Assembly: GCA_937995275.1 (NCBI GenBank)
Contig: CALKKN010000265.1
Coordinates: 1 to 6,377, forward strand
Length of the DNA: 6,377 nucleotides
Reading direction: 5' to 3'
Source of the DNA: an uncultured Lysobacterales bacterium
GTDB lineage: Bacteria > Pseudomonadota > Gammaproteobacteria > Xanthomonadales > SZUA-36
The position numbers and the translations under genes are program-made. The notes under the pieces are model-generated. The model was not told the DNA's origin. It ran no database searches and was given only the letters and a program-made list of their open reading frames with translations. Shown piece after piece: positions 6,206 through 6,377 of the stretch. The number at the start of each line of letters is the position of its first letter. Positions within the stretch are counted from its first letter, which is position 1.

Positions 6206-6226
6206 CGGTAATTCCTCCGTTTACCT

Positions 6227-6252
6227 ATCGCGGCTGAAGCCGCTCCTGCAGG
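6227..6252 (-). repeat. REP-type palindromic element, copy 3, inverted
   Basis: The element reads ATCGCGGCTGAAGCCGC on the + strand, then TCCTGCAGG. It is the reverse complement of the family form TGCAGGAGC-GGCTTCAGCCGC. It has a 6-bp stem around two bases. It occupies most of the 54-bp gap between the transporter-like stop (6260) and the GST ribosome site, so it would be inside a joint transcript. Confidence 0.75.
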
Positions 6253-6259
6253 TTCATTT

Positions 6260-6377
6260 TCAGGAAGCCTCGGCCAGCGCCGGAATGGTTTGCCGCAGCC
6301 GCAGGTACATGGCGCCGTAAACCGGCAGACCGACCGCCGCGGCGCACATCACGAAAACCGCACTGTAACCCAGCCCG
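6260..6377 (-). CDS. Partial 3' end of a membrane protein gene, probably an MFS-type transporter
   Basis: An open frame enters from the right edge and ends at TGA (6260-6262), giving 38 residues plus the stop. The peptide begins GLGYSAVFVMCAAAVGLPVY, continues GAMYLRLRQTIPALAEAS, and has one transmembrane-length hydrophobic stretch followed by a basic turn and a short polar tail. This is the usual shape of the last helix and cytoplasmic end of a major facilitator transporter (GY-x-x-F-x-x at the helix start). An AmpG-like permease is one possibility, but the fragment is too short to name. It reads toward the GST gene on the same strand. The frame does not appear among longer open frames only because its start is beyond the window. 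Confidence 0.6.
   Translation of the reverse strand, partial: GLGYSAVFVMCAAAVGLPVYGAMYLRLRQTIPALAEAS

Noticed and set aside
5507..6252. REP copies as spacers or repeats of a CRISPR array, or as ends of an insertion sequence
   Set aside because: There are only three copies in mixed orientation, without regular spacing. No transposase or target-site duplication is seen between them.

Overview
The window is GC-rich DNA from a proteobacterium, most likely a gammaproteobacterium of a Xanthomonadales-like or related lineage. The reasons are an Escherichia-type HtpX, tight gene packing, and three copies of a REP-type palindrome built on TGTAGGAGCGGCTTnAGCCGCGA, a repeat type I associate with Xanthomonadaceae and pseudomonads. 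The taxonomic call is inference.

Left part (1-1183, + strand): a sigma-32-like promoter precedes a complete htpX, a membrane zinc metalloprotease of envelope quality control. A 67-codon reading frame overlaps the htpX stop in a GTGA arrangement. It matches only the C-terminal third of a C-factor-type short-chain dehydrogenase (SDR), with the NAD-binding and catalytic parts missing. It looks like an internally deleted gene that kept its start signals.

Middle (1226-2581, - strand): a two-gene cytochrome c unit. A class II cytochrome c (c-556-like, one heme, Sec signal) lies upstream of a membrane-anchored diheme cytochrome c, 15-21 nt downstream depending on which start is used. Together they look like a periplasmic electron-transfer pair. 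No partner dehydrogenase or oxidase is in the window.

The 157-bp divergent region (2582-2738) holds a 9/10 match to the FNR/Anr box (TTGAC-N4-ATCAA) with -10-like elements on both sides. Oxygen- or nitric-oxide-responsive control of the cytochromes, of ppdK, or of both is therefore plausible.

Right part: ppdK (2739-5483, +) encodes a complete pyruvate phosphate dikinase. It converges on a glutathione S-transferase family gene (5588-6205, -). The 104-bp gap between them holds an inverted REP pair. A third REP copy lies upstream of the GST gene, just after the 3' end of a transporter-like membrane protein gene that runs off the right edge (6260-6377, -).

I see no CRISPR array, rRNA, tRNA, transposase or phage gene, and no convincing new multi-gene system. 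The observations most worth following are the FNR-type box in the cytochrome/ppdK divergent promoter and the truncated but apparently still translatable SDR fused to the end of htpX.
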